From positions 16,469,118 to 16,533,117 of the forward strand of contig CM029650.1 of NCBI GenBank assembly GCA_017311315.1: a DNA stretch of 64,000 nucleotides, in the 5' to 3' direction. The notes beneath the pieces were generated by a model that was given only the letters and a program-made list of their open reading frames with translations, did not search any database and had not been told where the DNA came from. Shown piece by piece: positions 23,582 to 36,639 of the stretch. The translations under genes were made by a program, and so were the position numbers. This stretch comes from Dendrocalamus latiflorus (taxonomy: Eukaryota > Streptophyta > Magnoliopsida > Poales > Poaceae). Within the stretch, counting starts at the first letter, position 1. Each line of letters starts with the position of its first letter.

Positions 23582-26500
23582 TCTATTCGTCACACTGCAT
23601 ACCAGAAATCAGTTTGGGTATGTATGTGTCAGGTCATTGCTAGTCCCCATTTTAAGTTGATCTGTACTACAAGTGCTAAGAATTAAATTGATCTAGTTTC
23701 CTCCCTTGCTCGAACATAAATAAGATCCCACATATCACAGTAAAACGGTGAATAGACTTGCTTGTGGGTGAATGATAGCTAAGATAACTTTAGATGTGTT
23801 CCCACATATCACAGTAAGTTAGAACACCCAAAGAAATCGAGGTAAAAACAATTGGATCAAGAAATCACTGGGAGAGGCCAAATCAAACAAAAACCGGACA
23901 ACTTCAAGAACTTGCCAAACCTGGTGCTTATACGGATGTGGATTGTTTCTAAGGTATATCTCCATAACTTACTTATCCTTGGCATTCTGCAAAATCAAGA
24001 ATGGGGAGAGGCAAGATCAAAACCAACTAAAACAAGAGCAAACCAACCAAAACAAGAGAGATCCATGAGAGATGAATAAAGTTGATACATTGCTACTTAA
24101 AAAATGAAGGTTTTGTAGTCACTCTACCTAAAGAATAAGAGAGCACGCTACAATACTCATACTTCTTAAACCTTAGCACTAGAACACTTGGCTTTCATGA
24201 GTAAAGCTAGGACGGTTGGATGGTTAACTTGTAAGTCTCCACCCCAACCAGTTAAGTAAACAAAGCAATTAGCCCCATCTAACTCTAACAGATACTATAC
24301 ACTTAACACAAATAGGGGAACCCATTAATCCCATACAACATGGGTTGTACTCATATACTACACTTATGCACGTTTTTCAAAGCACATAAACTCAAATCCA
24401 CTAAGTACTTAGCCTTTGATCCACTTGATTATATTAGCTCTTTCTTGACCTAAACCGTATTTCTAAGCACCATGATTTTGATCTAAGGTAATTTCTAATA
24501 TTTTGGTTAACTTACCAAAATTTCCCTTTTCTTGACCCGGTCTTTATCTTTTTTGCAAGCAATCGCTATACTTGCCATATGTAGATACACCACTAGCTTG
24601 CCACACATCAGCAAGTATCCCATTCCAATTTCACTGAACCATGCCTTACTTAGACTGATCAAACCATATGGTGCAACCCATCGCTCAAACTTCTTCTCAA
24701 CATTTCCCGCCTTCCTTATGCCATGCTTGAGCCCAGTCGTCTCACCTGGCATCCTTGATCGTTCTAGGCTTTGGCTCCTCAATGAGCGTAGCCTCGATTA
24801 TTGCCGTTGACCATGGTTGACTCCAAGAGCCCTTGCACATCTAAATACCAAGAAATCATTTTCGGACATAAATTCTTCACAACTTGACCCATATTAGCTG
24901 AACACATGCATCATGCCATACATATACATTGACCTAGGTCAAACCAAATCATCTCATGACTTAAATTTTCTAAAATCACCTATTTCGGTTGAAGCAACAC
25001 AAGCTGACCGGTCAGACCGTCGCTTTTGTAAGCTATCCAGAAAAACAACAAATCTGTAAAATCCAAATTTTTTCTTTTCTAAAATAGCAATGGTTCATCA
25101 TGACACAACTCTAGACATTCTCACATAGTTCTTCGCCATGCATGCAAATTCGATTAGGTAATGACTAATGATAGAGGCGCTAATGCGCCCTCTGCAAATG
25201 GACGTGGTTTTAGAGCACATAGTCACAATTTTAAAATTTGATTACTGATATAAGCAAAATACGCCTTTGCTGCTAGCCCAATAAAAGTAACAATAATAGA
25301 TTCAAAGTCAAGAGGACTTCAAATTGTTAATGATAGAAATTAGTGGTTAAGGCTGTCCTTTCCTGTTCCATAATATAAGTCCATCACATATAAATAGAAA
25401 ACATATTAATTAAATAATATTTGATAAAATTAGATCATAGTAGCCTCTATTAGATATATATAGTATTTTGTATCTTATGATACCTATGTTCAAGACGGCA
25501 TATTAACAGAAATGCTGTGCCCCCTGGCCAAGAAACCAATAACAACGCAATGATAGTACCGTTCATTGTTCATTGTCCATCCTAACTAACGACGGTGCTG
25601 CCAGATGTGTGCATGCATGTGCAGCGCTACATACTGCTCGAGAATTTTGGCATGCATGTGCGACGCTACATATCTGTGGATTTTAACACCAATCAGTGGC
25701 AAAGCTAGGATAAATGCTAAAATCGGACAGAAGGCTTAAAGGATTAAACTATTTTTAACTAAAAACTAAGGAGTAAGATAAATTGAAATAAACATAACAA
25801 ACCGAGTTTATACAATCCAAATTCATACATAAATAGAATAGAAACAAATCTAAAAGAAAAAATAAATACAGTAAAGATACCTTATGCAGGGTAATCGGTA
25901 CCAACGAATTAAGGATGGGCTCGAGCCCTACAAAGCCTCACTGCTGGCTACGCCCTTGGCGCCAATTATTGTCACCCCACGTTAGTATGCTTGGGCACAA
26001 GATAATTTAATCATGAGTTAGCCCTCCTAATTAATTGTAGGCGTTTGGACACATAAAACTGACTAGGTCTATGATCACATATAGATCTGATCACATTAGC
26101 TCCTTACAATTTCGAGTCCTTTGACCACGGTGCCTCAACCATGGCTCTTACCGTAATTCTGGTCGTACCGCTCACACAAAACCGATACTACCAGTCTTCA
26201 ACCACGCAAGTATTTCGAGCACCGACCAAACACCGTAGCCTACGATTACCGACCAGTTACTATAGCTTATGACTATCAACCGGTTACTGTAGCTACGATT
26301 ATCAACCTACGACTATCGACTAGTTCACTGTAGCTATGAAATAATTTACAAGGTTTAGAAATGATGCCCTCGTATAATGAGCCTTCTGAATGCTGGTGAG
26401 TTGAGCTAGGTTGGTGGTTTGGGTGGGTTAGTTTGGTTAGATTGTGCTGTTGGTGACCTGTGAAATGAATATACTGATCTTGCACCTATGGAAGAAGACA

Positions 26501-27384
26501 ATGGCTCAGCTAACAGTGCGATGACCGAATCGGTGATGGGAAGTAGATCTCGGCATGGGAAGCAAATCTCAGCATGGGAAACATATCGAGGAAGTCAGTG
26601 CCGAGATTCTCCTAATCTCATGTGCGCCTGCAAATCTTGGCTTGTTTCCATACGGAGCGTTTTCATACATGTCTTTCCCATACACTAAACATTTAGCATG
26701 TCCTGTTTTCATACGAAATAACCGGCATGAAATCAAATGTTTAGTAACATAATGAATGGTGAGATTATGAAATAGAGTGTTTTCCATACGAAATGTTAAT
26801 TTTCTTATGTTTCTATACACTAATCATTAAGTATTGTTTTCATACGGAATGTTATTTTTCTTATAGTGCCTTGACCCAGATGTCAGATATATGTTACAAC
26901 TCGATCAAGCACTCATGATTACGTCAAGAATGCTTTATTTGTTAGGAAAGATAAGATCAAATCAAAGAAATCTTCTAACAACAAGAAAGACATACAATTC
27001 TATGTAACCAAAACTCATGACTAAGAATATATAATCAATACTTTTGGCGTAGATTCTACGTACATGCTTACTAGTAAGACTATAAGAGTAAGGTGTGCAT
27101 GGATTCATGGTGCTACGAAGGAAAGTAGGATTTCCTCTGCCTATTTGTGAGCCTGAGTGCGGAATAAATAATTGACTTATCTTGAGTTTTATGATAAGCT
27201 AGCCTGCTTTTTCCTTCAGTCTACTTACTACCTTTTGGTCCAAAATTTTGAACAATTACATACTTTTATATCGAGGTTGACAAAAAAATGTTTGGGAAGG
27301 TACTGTCTGCAAATTGGCAATCGCGCGCAAATATGCAAAAGGCTATCGTGGAGCGCTCAATTGTGCTCGGAGGCCTGAGATCAT
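23582..27384. other. Unassigned AT-rich spacer with old repeat fragments
   Basis: No gene could be supported. Open frames near 24507-24810 are short and unrelated to known domains. The phrase GACCGGTCAGACCG near 25007 is of a kind seen in grass LTR elements, so part of this stretch is probably decayed retrotransposon. 26640-26860 repeats TTTCATACGGAATGTTA-like phrases several times. Confidence 0.45.
26101..26340. repeat. Degenerate CGACCA/CGACTA-type short repeat cluster
   Basis: Phrases such as CTACGATTACCGACCAG, ACTATCAACCGGTTACTG and CTACGACTATCGACTAG recur every 20-30 bases. The vocabulary resembles the much longer array at 61678-62640 in the right-edge LTR, so this may be a fragment of a related LTR. 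Confidence 0.4.
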
Positions 27385-27389
27385 AGTGG

Positions 27390-28983
27390 TGTAATACCCC
27401 AAAAGTGATTTGAGAGATAATTGATTAATTGGAGGGAAGGACTATATAGAAAAGAGTTAAACAGGGATTTTTAGAGGGGGTATTTCTAAAAAATCCCGGC
27501 AACCTAGGCCTAGGCCTTGGCCCAAGTGGTGGCCGGCCAAAAGGGGGGAGGCACCCCTCCCCCAAACCCTAGCCGCCACCCATACTTCCCCTCCTCTTTC
27601 TCGTTGTGGCTGCTGCCTCCCCTGCCCCCCATGCGCCTCCACCTTGTCCAACAGCACCCCATCCTCCATTGAAGCCCCTGCTGTTGGTGAAGAAGATCCC
27701 CTTTGTTGCCGGTCGAGCGGAGGAAGGAGATCGATCGCCGGGAGGTGTTTTTGACCTGGAAGAAGCAGAGGAAGGGGAAAAGGGGAAAGTAAGGGAGAGA
27801 GAGATCGCGTAGTGTTCATCGTGTTCTTCAGCGGTTCATCAAGAGTGGTGGACTGATCCCAGGGGAAGCACCTTCTGCACGTCCCTCATCTTCTCGTGGT
27901 TAAGACAAGTATAATGAAGGATACAATAGTTGTTATGGAATGTTAATGTTTGAGTTATATTGTGAGAAATTGTGTGTTCATGTTTGTGATGAAGATGTTT
28001 TTGGTAATGTTCATGGTTGTTTGAAAGTTATGAAGTTCATGAGTGTAAACATGGTAGTATGAAAAAGTTTTCCTTGTGCAAAGTGTTGTGGTTGCACATT
28101 TTTTTATTAAACTGAGACTTTCATGCATATGCATCATGTTGGCTTATTGAAGTCTTGGTCATGTAATGACCAAGCAATTGCTGAGGTCCCCGTCATGTTG
28201 ATGACGGGCTAAAGGTCCCCATGCTTGAAGAGCATTGGCTTAGATCCCCATACTTGCGGAGTATAGGCAATTGGTCCCTGTACCAGATGGTACAGGTATG
28301 GGTGTGCATCCGTACTTTGCATTACCGGTAAAATGCAAAAGAGAAAGAGAAAAGAGAAAGATCTCGTTGAGCATATTGCATAGCATGTGTTTATAAGCAA
28401 CTGATGGATATTCTTATGGAACGGTGTACTACATAGCATGTGTTTACATGTAACTGATGGATGTTCTTATGGAATGGTGTACATGTATGCTATGGTACCA
28501 TTTATTGTATTTGTTGAGTCGTTGGACTCACCTTTATTGTTTGTTGTGTTTTAGGTACCCTTATGAGGTCGGCATGCATGGGGGAAAAGAAGGATTAGTC
28601 TTGTTGCACTTTGCACGATTTACCCATAATGGGAAAAATGGAAGAAATTAAATAGTAGATGAATGAATTACTTTAAATACCTTTATGATCATTGCTTGCT
28701 GGAATTAAACTGTAATAAATATCTAGATTTTTTTTATGATGCTCTTGTTCTTTATCTAGATGCTAGACCTATGTATGTCCTAGAACGTATAGTCAATTTT
28801 GATTAGTAATGATCATAATACATGTTGGTTGTCTATTTTTATTGAATCTGCTTGTTGAAACCACTGACATAGACAACCATACAAGGGAGGTTCTGCCGAA
28901 GTTTGGTGAGACATATTTAGTTTATCCTTGTTACGTTACTAGTTTGGTAGCATTCTAGGTTATGGTTTGGCTGGGGTGTTACA
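27390..28983. mobile_element. Solo LTR (TGTAATACCCC...GGGGTGTTACA)
   Basis: 1,594 bp with inverted LTR ends TGTAATACCCC and GGGGTGTTACA. It is flanked by the 5 bp duplication AGTGG at 27385-27389 and 28984-28988. There is no internal region, so it is a solo LTR left by recombination between two LTRs. A GC-rich part (27500-27780) contains short accidental frames. The family was not identified; the ends are of a type common in grass gypsy elements. Confidence 0.85.
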
Positions 28984-28988
28984 AGTGG

Positions 28989-29982
28989 GCTCTGTTCCCC
29001 TCCCTTATGTGCCACTTCACAATAATTGCCCCTATCTATCCCACAGGCTAGCAAATTCGCGAACCGGCACCACCTCTCCCACCTTTTTTTCTTTTGACAT
29101 TTTATGACTTTTAACTTTAGTTTCTTTGGAAACCAAAGTAAATGGAGTGATTTCTCCAAATCATTTCTCCAAACGGTTTTTTGAGTCTAAAACTATGTTC
29201 GTCGTTCATATTGGTATCTTCGCCGTCCGCATCATCTCAAAAACATAAACAAAAATTATTAATCACAGTCTAAAAGAACAGGTCGTATAGGGAAATTTGG
29301 GTAGGGAGAGCCTTTTTTTTTGCAAAAGTTTGGGGACTCACGGGCGTTATCAGCAGAATAGCATAAGTTTTGTTTAGATGAAAATAGCATAAGTTATTGT
29401 GGGGAGGACCACGTCCGATCTCAATCTGATGGATGAGATTCTCCTTTGCACATATATTTGCACATATATTTGCAACCAACTGTCCATTTGCACAATGTAT
29501 GTTTCCAAACTTTTTGTAACTAAAAATTGTATGCAACATAATCATCTTTTTTAAGACATTTTTTTGGAGGGTACATGGAGGAATCTTTTATAAGACATTT
29601 GATAGATCGCTTGTCTCGAGTTTCCGCGCGGCAAACCAAGCTTGCTCTGTTCGCTATTGCAAGGCCTTATAATGGGCGGGGCTCAACACAAACCAAACCC
29701 AATCCAGATAAAATTCAAAACACCGACGCCCCAAAGCCCACCTTGCACAACCCAACTAATACAATACTCCTCTTCGGCCATTTCGAAATTTCTAATCCCT
29801 TCGCCAAGTAAGCCACACAATTTATCAACTTTTCATTAAAGAAGAAAAGTCCGTAATTGCTTCAAAAAAAAAAAGATTCCAGATGTTCAACAGATTTTCA
29901 AAAATCATATAAACTAATTCAGCTCCATGCATCTCAACTGTGATCTAGTGTCATATTATCCTCCTATCTGCACACGTCTGAT
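28989..29982. other. Unassigned spacer
   Basis: No gene or element could be supported. The sequence is AT-rich with short open frames only. Confidence 0.5.
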
Positions 29983-30270
29983 TAGGCCCCGATCGGTTGG
30001 GTTTCATCTTCTGGCTTCCGGCTTATTTTTCACTATTTATAAATTTCGTCTTTTTCTGAACTTTTGCCTTTTTGTTGAGCTTTTTTGCCGGTTCTTTTTT
30101 TCCCGTATGTGTTTGTATTATACGTAATGAGCTAACGTATTTTTTTTATCTTTTTTAATTTTTTTAAATTTAATTATGCTAAATAAGCCTCTGTCAGCTA
30201 CAGTATTTTTTTCAGCCAGCTACAGTGTTTTCAGCCATAAGCCACAAAAAAAGCCCAAATGAGCCCGCTA
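29983..30270. mobile_element. hAT-like MITE
   Basis: About 288 bp with imperfect inverted ends (TAGGCCCCGATCGGTTGGG on the left; on the right, reverse-complemented, TAGCGGGCTCATTTGGGC). Inner phrases such as CAGCCAGCTACAGTGTTTTC and GCCATAAGCC are typical of abundant grass hAT-type MITEs. No clear 8 bp duplication was seen, so the exact boundaries are approximate. Confidence 0.5.
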
Positions 30271-31329
30271 ACATTCTTGTACACCATAAATTCAGCTTAA
30301 AAAGAAACAGTTCTATACTTTTTTTTTTGGTTTCTTGTTGATTGGTAGGTGCCACACCTAACCTTCTCTTTTAGTTTCTCCATCACAAACAGTACCATTA
30401 AAGACATAGCAGTTTGCTTACGGTGGGCAAACAGTATGAAAGGAAATTTTAATGATTACAAATTCATAATCAAACAGTGAATCCATCTAGATGCTCTGCC
30501 ACTATACATTTGCAATTTATTCAGGAAACAATCAAAGTTGACGATTACACATTAGGAACAGCTAGATTACAACCAAAATTGAAGACTACACATTAGGAAT
30601 AGCTAGCTGTTCTGTTCATGTTCAAAGCAGACATGCTTTGCAATTTTGCATCACGGTCACATGTGCACACAAGGTGTAGTTTCAACTTTCAGGATCACTT
30701 CAATTGTATGAACAAGGAAGCATGGAACTGCAAAATGAGCACCTTACAACATAAAGATGTTTTACTGTTCTTACAGTGACAATTAACTTCAGATTGGATG
30801 AAGCTCAACTCAAACTGAAAACCTTAAGCTGCCACAACAACTTAATATGTATTATTCAGTATGAGCAGCCGAAAAGCCAATGCATCCCCCATGTTTCACG
30901 GCAACAGCAATGCAAATCATGCCAAACTTAGATGCCTAGAAATTTCGATGGCTAGTTCCATAGGAACTACTACTCTTTGCAAGCAAGGAATGAGCATACA
31001 AGTTCCAAGACATGGTCTACAAAAGAGCTCTTTTATGGTACCTTAAAATAAATATAAGTTGTCCAATCTTTGCGATCTAATGGTTCAGATTAGTTAGAAT
31101 TTTGTTATATTACCATTTACACTACTAGCGGTAGAATCTTGAAAGGGGTAAAGTTATAAATGAAACAAATGGTATAAGATTAATTTTCATGACTTCATGT
31201 GCCTGATCTCGTTGAAGATCATGCGGGACCCGATGACACTCTCGTCGGGATCAAAATATTGATGCTCTCGTCAGCTGGAGATCGTGCTAAGGGAGTGACA
31301 CTCATCGGGAATAAGCCCAGCCAGAGCTA
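30271..31329. other. Unassigned spacer before the ABCG fragment
   Basis: No domain recognised. The phrase GATTACACATTAGGAACAGC and a close copy occur about 50 bases apart near 30540-30605. From about 31200 the GC content rises towards the ABCG fragment. Confidence 0.45.
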
Positions 31330-32018
31330 GGCACCACCGACCTACAATCCCAGCTGGGCTTCTTCGCCTTCAACCTCACCTTCATGCTCTCCTCCACCAC
31401 CGAGGACGTCCTGGTGTTCCTCCAGGAGCACCTGCATCCTGGAGTGCGAGACCTCCGGGGGCGTGTACTGCGTGTCCTCCTACGTGGCCTCCAACGCCGA
31501 CGTCTTCCTCCCTTTCCTCCTGGCCGTAGCGCTCCTCTATATGATGCCGGTGTACTAGCTTGTCGGCCTCACTCACGAGCCCAACCGCTTCACCTACTTC
31601 TCCCTTGTCATCTGGATCGTCATGCTCACCACCAACTCCTTCGTGGCCTACCTCAACACGTTGTCGCCTAACTACATCATTGGCAATTCTGTCATTGTCG
31701 GCTTCATCGGCTATTTCTTCCTCTTCTCTGACTACTTCATCACAAGCAAGAACATCCCATGGTACTGGGTGTTCATGCATTACATAAGCCTATTCAAGTA
31801 CCCCTTTGGCATTCGTCGTCAACGAGTATGGCCACACGTGTGGCGGCCATGAGTGACTCGTCGAGGCCCCCAACGGCGGTCTCTGCATCCTCGAATGGCA
31901 TGATGCTGCTACAATAGCAAGGCATGAAAGAGAGCATGAGGTGGGGCAACCTGGCATAATGCTCGGGTTCGTGGTCGGCAACAGGGTGCTCTACTTCGTC
32001 TTGCTTTGGTTCAGGTGC
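31330..32018 (+). pseudogene. ABCG-type half-transporter, C-terminal fragment, broken
   Basis: The remnant covers the membrane domain of a plant ABCG (WBC) exporter. Recognisable pieces in order: QLGFFAFNLTFMLSSTTED, ETSGGVYCVSSYVASNA, FLPFLLAVALLY, LVIWIVMLTTNSFVA, GFIGYFFLFSDYF, YWVFMHYISLFKYPF, VVNEYG, and a final membrane segment GFVVGNRVLYFVLLWFRC. The nucleotide-binding domain is absent. Breaks: a frameshift near 31430, TAG at 31556-31558 where Trp is expected after PVY, a frameshift near 31810, then further stops and frameshifts after 31850. It ends about 67 bases before the CACTA element. Family members export lipids, hormones or suberin precursors; which one this came from cannot be told. 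It may be an old host gene relic or a captured fragment. Confidence 0.8.
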
Positions 32019-32085
32019 ACCACATGTGGAAATGACGGATGATGCCAAGGAAGTCAGGATCAAACAGTTTTTGTCTATCCTAAGA

Positions 32086-32490
32086 CACTACTACAAAAGA
32101 GGCTATATTGGACGGCTACATCATAGACGGTTCCCTATGAACCGTCTGTGCTTAAACTATCACAGACGGTTTGTACTAATAACCGTCTGTAATATTTTCA
32201 CAGATGGTTATTAACACAAACTGTCTGTGATAATTGAGACATCACAAACGATTCGTGTTAATAACCGTCTATGAAAGTTCTGGACATCACAGACAGTTCG
32301 TATAAAAAACCATCTCTGATATGAGCATTATCATAGATGGTTCTTATAACAAACTGTTTGTGACATTGTGGACATCACAGATAGTTTGTATGAATAACCA
32401 TTTGTGAATTATCACAGATGATTATTAATATGAACTGTCTGTGATAGTGACATAGCATAGATAGTTTCTGGTTGGAACCGTCTGGGATAA
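32086..32490. repeat. 5' terminal and subterminal repeats of CACTA 1
   Basis: Alternating ATCACAGACGGTT and AACCGTCTGTGAT-type motifs recur about every 30-40 bases, often as inverted pairs. Several copies have decayed (CAGATAGTT, CAAACGATT). In CACTA elements such motifs bind element-encoded proteins. Confidence 0.85.
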
Positions 32491-32693
32491 TCTGCACTAT
32501 TAAATAGTAGGCATACGTGGTCTCAACACCGATCTATCTTCATTGCGCTGCATCTTGCTTACTATTATTGTTTCATGAATACGTGGCTAGCTAGCTACCT
32601 AATATAGATGTGTGTAATTAAATAGCTAGTCTGATTTGCTATAGTAGTGCTAATAATCTAATTTGACACCTATTTGTTACATGTGTAGCGTAG

Positions 32694-35600
32694 ATGGACC
32701 GAAGCTGGATGTACATTAAGAACCGTGTGAGTGAACAATACATTAATGGTGTGTCTACTTTTAGAAGAGCGGCCGAGCTAGATATGTTGAAGAAGGGGAT
32801 GGAATATATGTACTATCTATACATTGATTATAATAATCTAAAGATGTTTAGCAACTCAGCATAGATCGAAACTCACTTGATTCGAAGGGGTTTCAGAAAG
32901 GGGTAAAAATGTTGGACTAGTCACAATGAAGAGAAGATTACACAAGAAGGTAGTTATGACATCGTCGGGGAGACAACGATATGCCAGTTGTGGACTGTGC
33001 TTTTGATGAGGATTGGTCGCAGGATGACAATTTAGATCAGATGCTACGTGATGCAGAAGGGAACTATAGTGAGAGAGTTTGGTAAATTCGAGGGCTTGAT
33101 GGAGGACTCAGAGAAACTTTTGTTCCCGGGCTGTAAGCCGTGATACACAAGCTTATCATCCATTCTAGAGCTACTAAAATTGAAGGCAAGCAATGATTGG
33201 TCCGACAAGAGTTTCACGGCATTATTAGTTCTCCTAGCGGACATGCTTCTAAAGAGAAATGTGTTGCCAAGAACCACCTACTGAGCCAAGAAGATTCTTT
33301 GTCAATTGGGAATGGAAGTAGAAAGAATACATGCATGTCCGAATGATTGTATCCTCTACCATAAAGAGTATGCTAGCTTACATGTTTGTCTGGTGTGTAA
33401 AGCATTCCGATACAAGCTTAAAAATGACTTCGATGATGGGAAGGGCATCAAGGTGAAGTAAGGACCTCCTGCTAAGGTGTTGTGGTATCTTCCTATAATT
33501 CCATATTTGAAGTGTTTATTTGCAAACCGAAAGGATGCAAGATTGCTGCGTTGGCACTCGGAGCAACATAAGAAAGACAGAATGATAAGACACATTGCTA
33601 ATTCTGCCCAGTGGAGGAACATCGATAGGATGTTTGTAGACTTCGGTGTGGAACCGAGGAATATAAGGTTTGGGTTGAGTATAGATGGAATGAATCATTT
33701 TGGTAATATGAGCAACCGATATAGCACCTGGCTCGGACTCTGTGCATGTACAACCTTCCTCTTTGGCTGTATATGAAGCGGAAGTATATTTTGATGTCAC
33801 TACTTATCCAAGGGCCGAAGCAACCTGGAAATGATATTGATGTGTACCTAGCGCCATTTGTAGAAGATCTTGCGATACTGTAGAACGAAGGGGTACATGT
33901 ATGGGATGTGGACAAACGAGAGAACTTCACTCTGCGTGCCATGTTGTTCTGCACCATTAATGATTTTCCTGCTCTTGGTAACCTATCAGGGTTGAGTACA
34001 AAAGGAGCTAAAGCCTGTCTACACTACTTAGATTTATACCGAATGTGCGTGGTTGAATAACTCGCATAAAACTGTATACACGCGTCACCATATGTTCCTT
34101 CCAAAGTATCACACATACCGCAAGATGAAGAAATAATTTGATAAAAAACGAGAATGACTCAGTACCAAGGCCTTTTAGTGGGAAAGAGGTCTATGATATG
34201 GTCAAGGATATCGACGTTGTGTTTGAAAAGAGACGTAAATTGAGGACTTGTAGGAAGAACATGTGGAAGAAGAGGTCAATATTTTGGGACTTGCCTTATG
34301 GGAGTACTTAGAAGTTCGCAATTGCATCGATGTCAAGCACATAGAGAAGAATGTATGCGACTGTTTGATTGGTCTCTTACTGAATATTCTTGACAAAACA
34401 AAGGATGGTGTCAATGTAAGGCGTGACTTGGTCGCTATAAATATTAGGACTGAGGTAGCATCGATAGAGACTGATAAAGGCCGGACGTACCTTCCCCCAC
34501 CTTGCTACACTCTGTCGAAGTCCGAGAGAACTCAATTGTGCCAGTGCTTGCATGGTGTGAAAGTTCCGTCTGGTCACTTCGCCAGCATGAAGAAACTTGT
34601 TTCCATGGAATATTTGAAATTAATTGGCAGGAAGTCTCATAACTGTCATGTGCTAATGACACAAATGCTACCTGTTGCAATTAGAAGTATTTTGCCAAAC
34701 AAGGTTCGAGTGAAAATCATAAGGCTATGTTATTTCTTTAATGCAATTTCTCAAAAGGTCATTGATTCTGATGGACTAGAAGCTCTGCAAACCGAGGTGG
34801 TGATGACTCTATGTCATCTAAAAATGTATTTCCCTCCATCATTTTTTGATATCATGGTCCATCTCATTGTCTACCTTATGAAAGAGATAAAGATATGCGG
34901 CCCGTGTTTCTACGTCATATATACCCGTTTGAGAGGTACATGGGAATTCTTAAATCCTATGTACGCAATCGATCCCGACCGGAGGGTAGCATCATCGAAG
35001 GTTATATAACCGAAGAGGTTATTGAATTCTGCATCGGTTATATGGCTCAAGTTGAACCGGTAGGTGTACCTCTATCTCATCACGAGGGGAGGCTAAAGGG
35101 TATCGGGACTATCAGAAGGAAAGCAATAACTCCGGATCGAGATACGTATGCTCAAGTCTATTTCATGGTTTTATAACACATGACTGAAGTGACCCCGTAT
35201 ATTGAAGAGCACAAGGACATGCTACACCAAGACAATGCAGGCCAGTCAGAGGTTTGGATCATGAGACAACACAACCATCAGTTCAACAAATGGTTGAAGG
35301 GGTAATTAACTTGGAGGTCGTCAAGTAAAACACTACAATGGTGGGCAAAAGGGCCAAAGTTTACAATTGTGACGTGGTAAGGATACGACATTAATGGCTA
35401 CACATTGTATACAACAGATTAGGATAGAAAGAGCACAGTGCAGAAGTCAGGTGTCTGCATAGATGCCTTTGATGTGCACGTCAGTACCGCTAGCCTAAGC
35501 TCGTACTATAGACTTGTAGAGGAGATTTGGGAGCTTGACTATGTAATTTTCAAGATTACTATATTTCGGTGTCGTTGGGTCTAACTCCCACGGGATGTAA

Positions 35601-35897
35601 AGGTCGACAAGTACGACGTCACTACCGTGGGTCTCGAATGTGTAGGATACGAAGACAAACCATTTGTACTCGCGAGGCAAGTTGTTCAAAATTTTATGTA
35701 ACCGACCCAGCAAATAAGAAGCGCCATATAGTTCTTCATGGAAAAAGAAGGACTATCCGAGTTGAGAATGTTGTGGATGAGAAAGAGTACAATCAATTTG
35801 ATGAGTTGCCTCCATTCGGAGATAGCATCAGGCTCAAGAAAGAGCAAGATGATGAAGTAACTATATGCGCATCGATCATGGTGAAGGGCTTTATTTA
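32694..35897 (+). pseudogene. TNP2 transposase gene of CACTA 1
   Basis: An ATG at 32694 begins the transposase-associated domain (MDRSWMYIKNRVSEQYINGV), including HLIRRGF. The TNP2 core follows from about 33110, with LLKLKASNDWSDKSF, CILYHKEYASLHVC, and LSIDGMNHFG carrying the expected catalytic-region Asp at about 33680, then LIQGPKQPGNDIDVYLAPF. A DUF4218-like part (LCHLKMYFPPSFFDIMVHL) lies at about 34810, and a DUF4216-like part (KVDKYD, VENVVDEKEYNQFDELPPF) at 35600-35820. More than ten stops and several frameshifts break it. The longest intact piece is 34263-35009. It cannot make a working transposase. The protein is close to that of CACTA 2, which helps define the domains. Confidence 0.88.
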
Positions 35898-36118
35898 AAA
35901 GGAAATAGCCAAGTGTAATCAATGATCCCACACAACGAGCACCTATTTGAAAATTGTTGCAATGTAATCATAATTAGGAAACTCGACATGTAATTATGGA
36001 ACTATACTCCATTGTAATTGTAATTATAATTGATTCAGTAACTAAGAAATAGTTATATTTATGATTATGCTTGCGTTTTCATATAGCATGGCCAATATGC
36101 ATTTCTTGTGGCTAGATG

Positions 36119-36300
36119 ACGAATAAGGAACTATCACAGGCGGTTTATCAGAACAAACCATCTGTCATAATACTATCACAGATGGTTCTTTTATAGAACC
36201 ATCTGTGATATATCGAATATCACAGATGGTTATATAAAGAACCGTCTATGATAATGTTATCACAGACAGTTCCATAATAGAACCGTTTGTGATAGTTTCT
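36119..36300. repeat. Internal block of CACTA terminal-type repeats
   Basis: Six to seven copies of ATCACAGAYGGTT and AACCRTCTGTGATA lie in inverted pairs between the two CACTA genes, far from either end. They match the subterminal repeats at 32086-32490 and 52738-53000. A TATA-like sequence follows directly. Confidence 0.8.
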
Positions 36301-36312
36301 CTATAAATATAC
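36301..36312 (+). promoter_or_regulatory. TATA-like box after the internal repeat block
   Basis: CTATAAATATAC is a good plant TATA match. It is 3' of the internal repeat block and 5' of a CT-rich leader-like stretch. It could be the promoter of the second CACTA gene (49441-52480), whose start is displaced by the nested elements. Confidence 0.5.
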
Positions 36313-36396
36313 CCCAAGGATGGTTATGCTCGTAGAATCCTTACTCACGGGCTCTGTCTCTGCCACCCCTACTAGATTTTGCTAGATTTGACTGAT

Positions 36397-36600
36397 GCCC
36401 CTCTCCCTCCCGACGCCGCCTCTTCCTCCCGATGTCGGCCACCTCTCCTTCCTGACACCGCCTCTCCCTCCTGACACCGCCTCTCCCTCCTGACGGTGCC
36501 TCTCCCTCCTGATGTTGGTCGCCTCTCCCTCCTGACATCGGGCGTCTCTCCTTCCCGATGCCACCTCTCCCTCCCGATGCTAGCCACCTCTCCTCCCTAC
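36397..36600. repeat. 20 bp CT-rich tandem repeat
   Basis: About nine to ten imperfect copies of a 20-base unit like GCCTCTCCCTCCTGACACC. It lies in what would be the transcribed leader downstream of the TATA-like box. The overlapping Arg/Gly/Glu-rich frames on the other strand are repeat artefacts. Confidence 0.75.
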
Positions 36601-36639
36601 GGTATGAAACCCAAATCCCACAGTGGGTTCGGATATTAG

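Noticed and set aside
36341..36587. Arg/Gly/Glu-rich minus-strand frames
   Set aside because: Translations of the 20 bp CT-rich tandem repeat.
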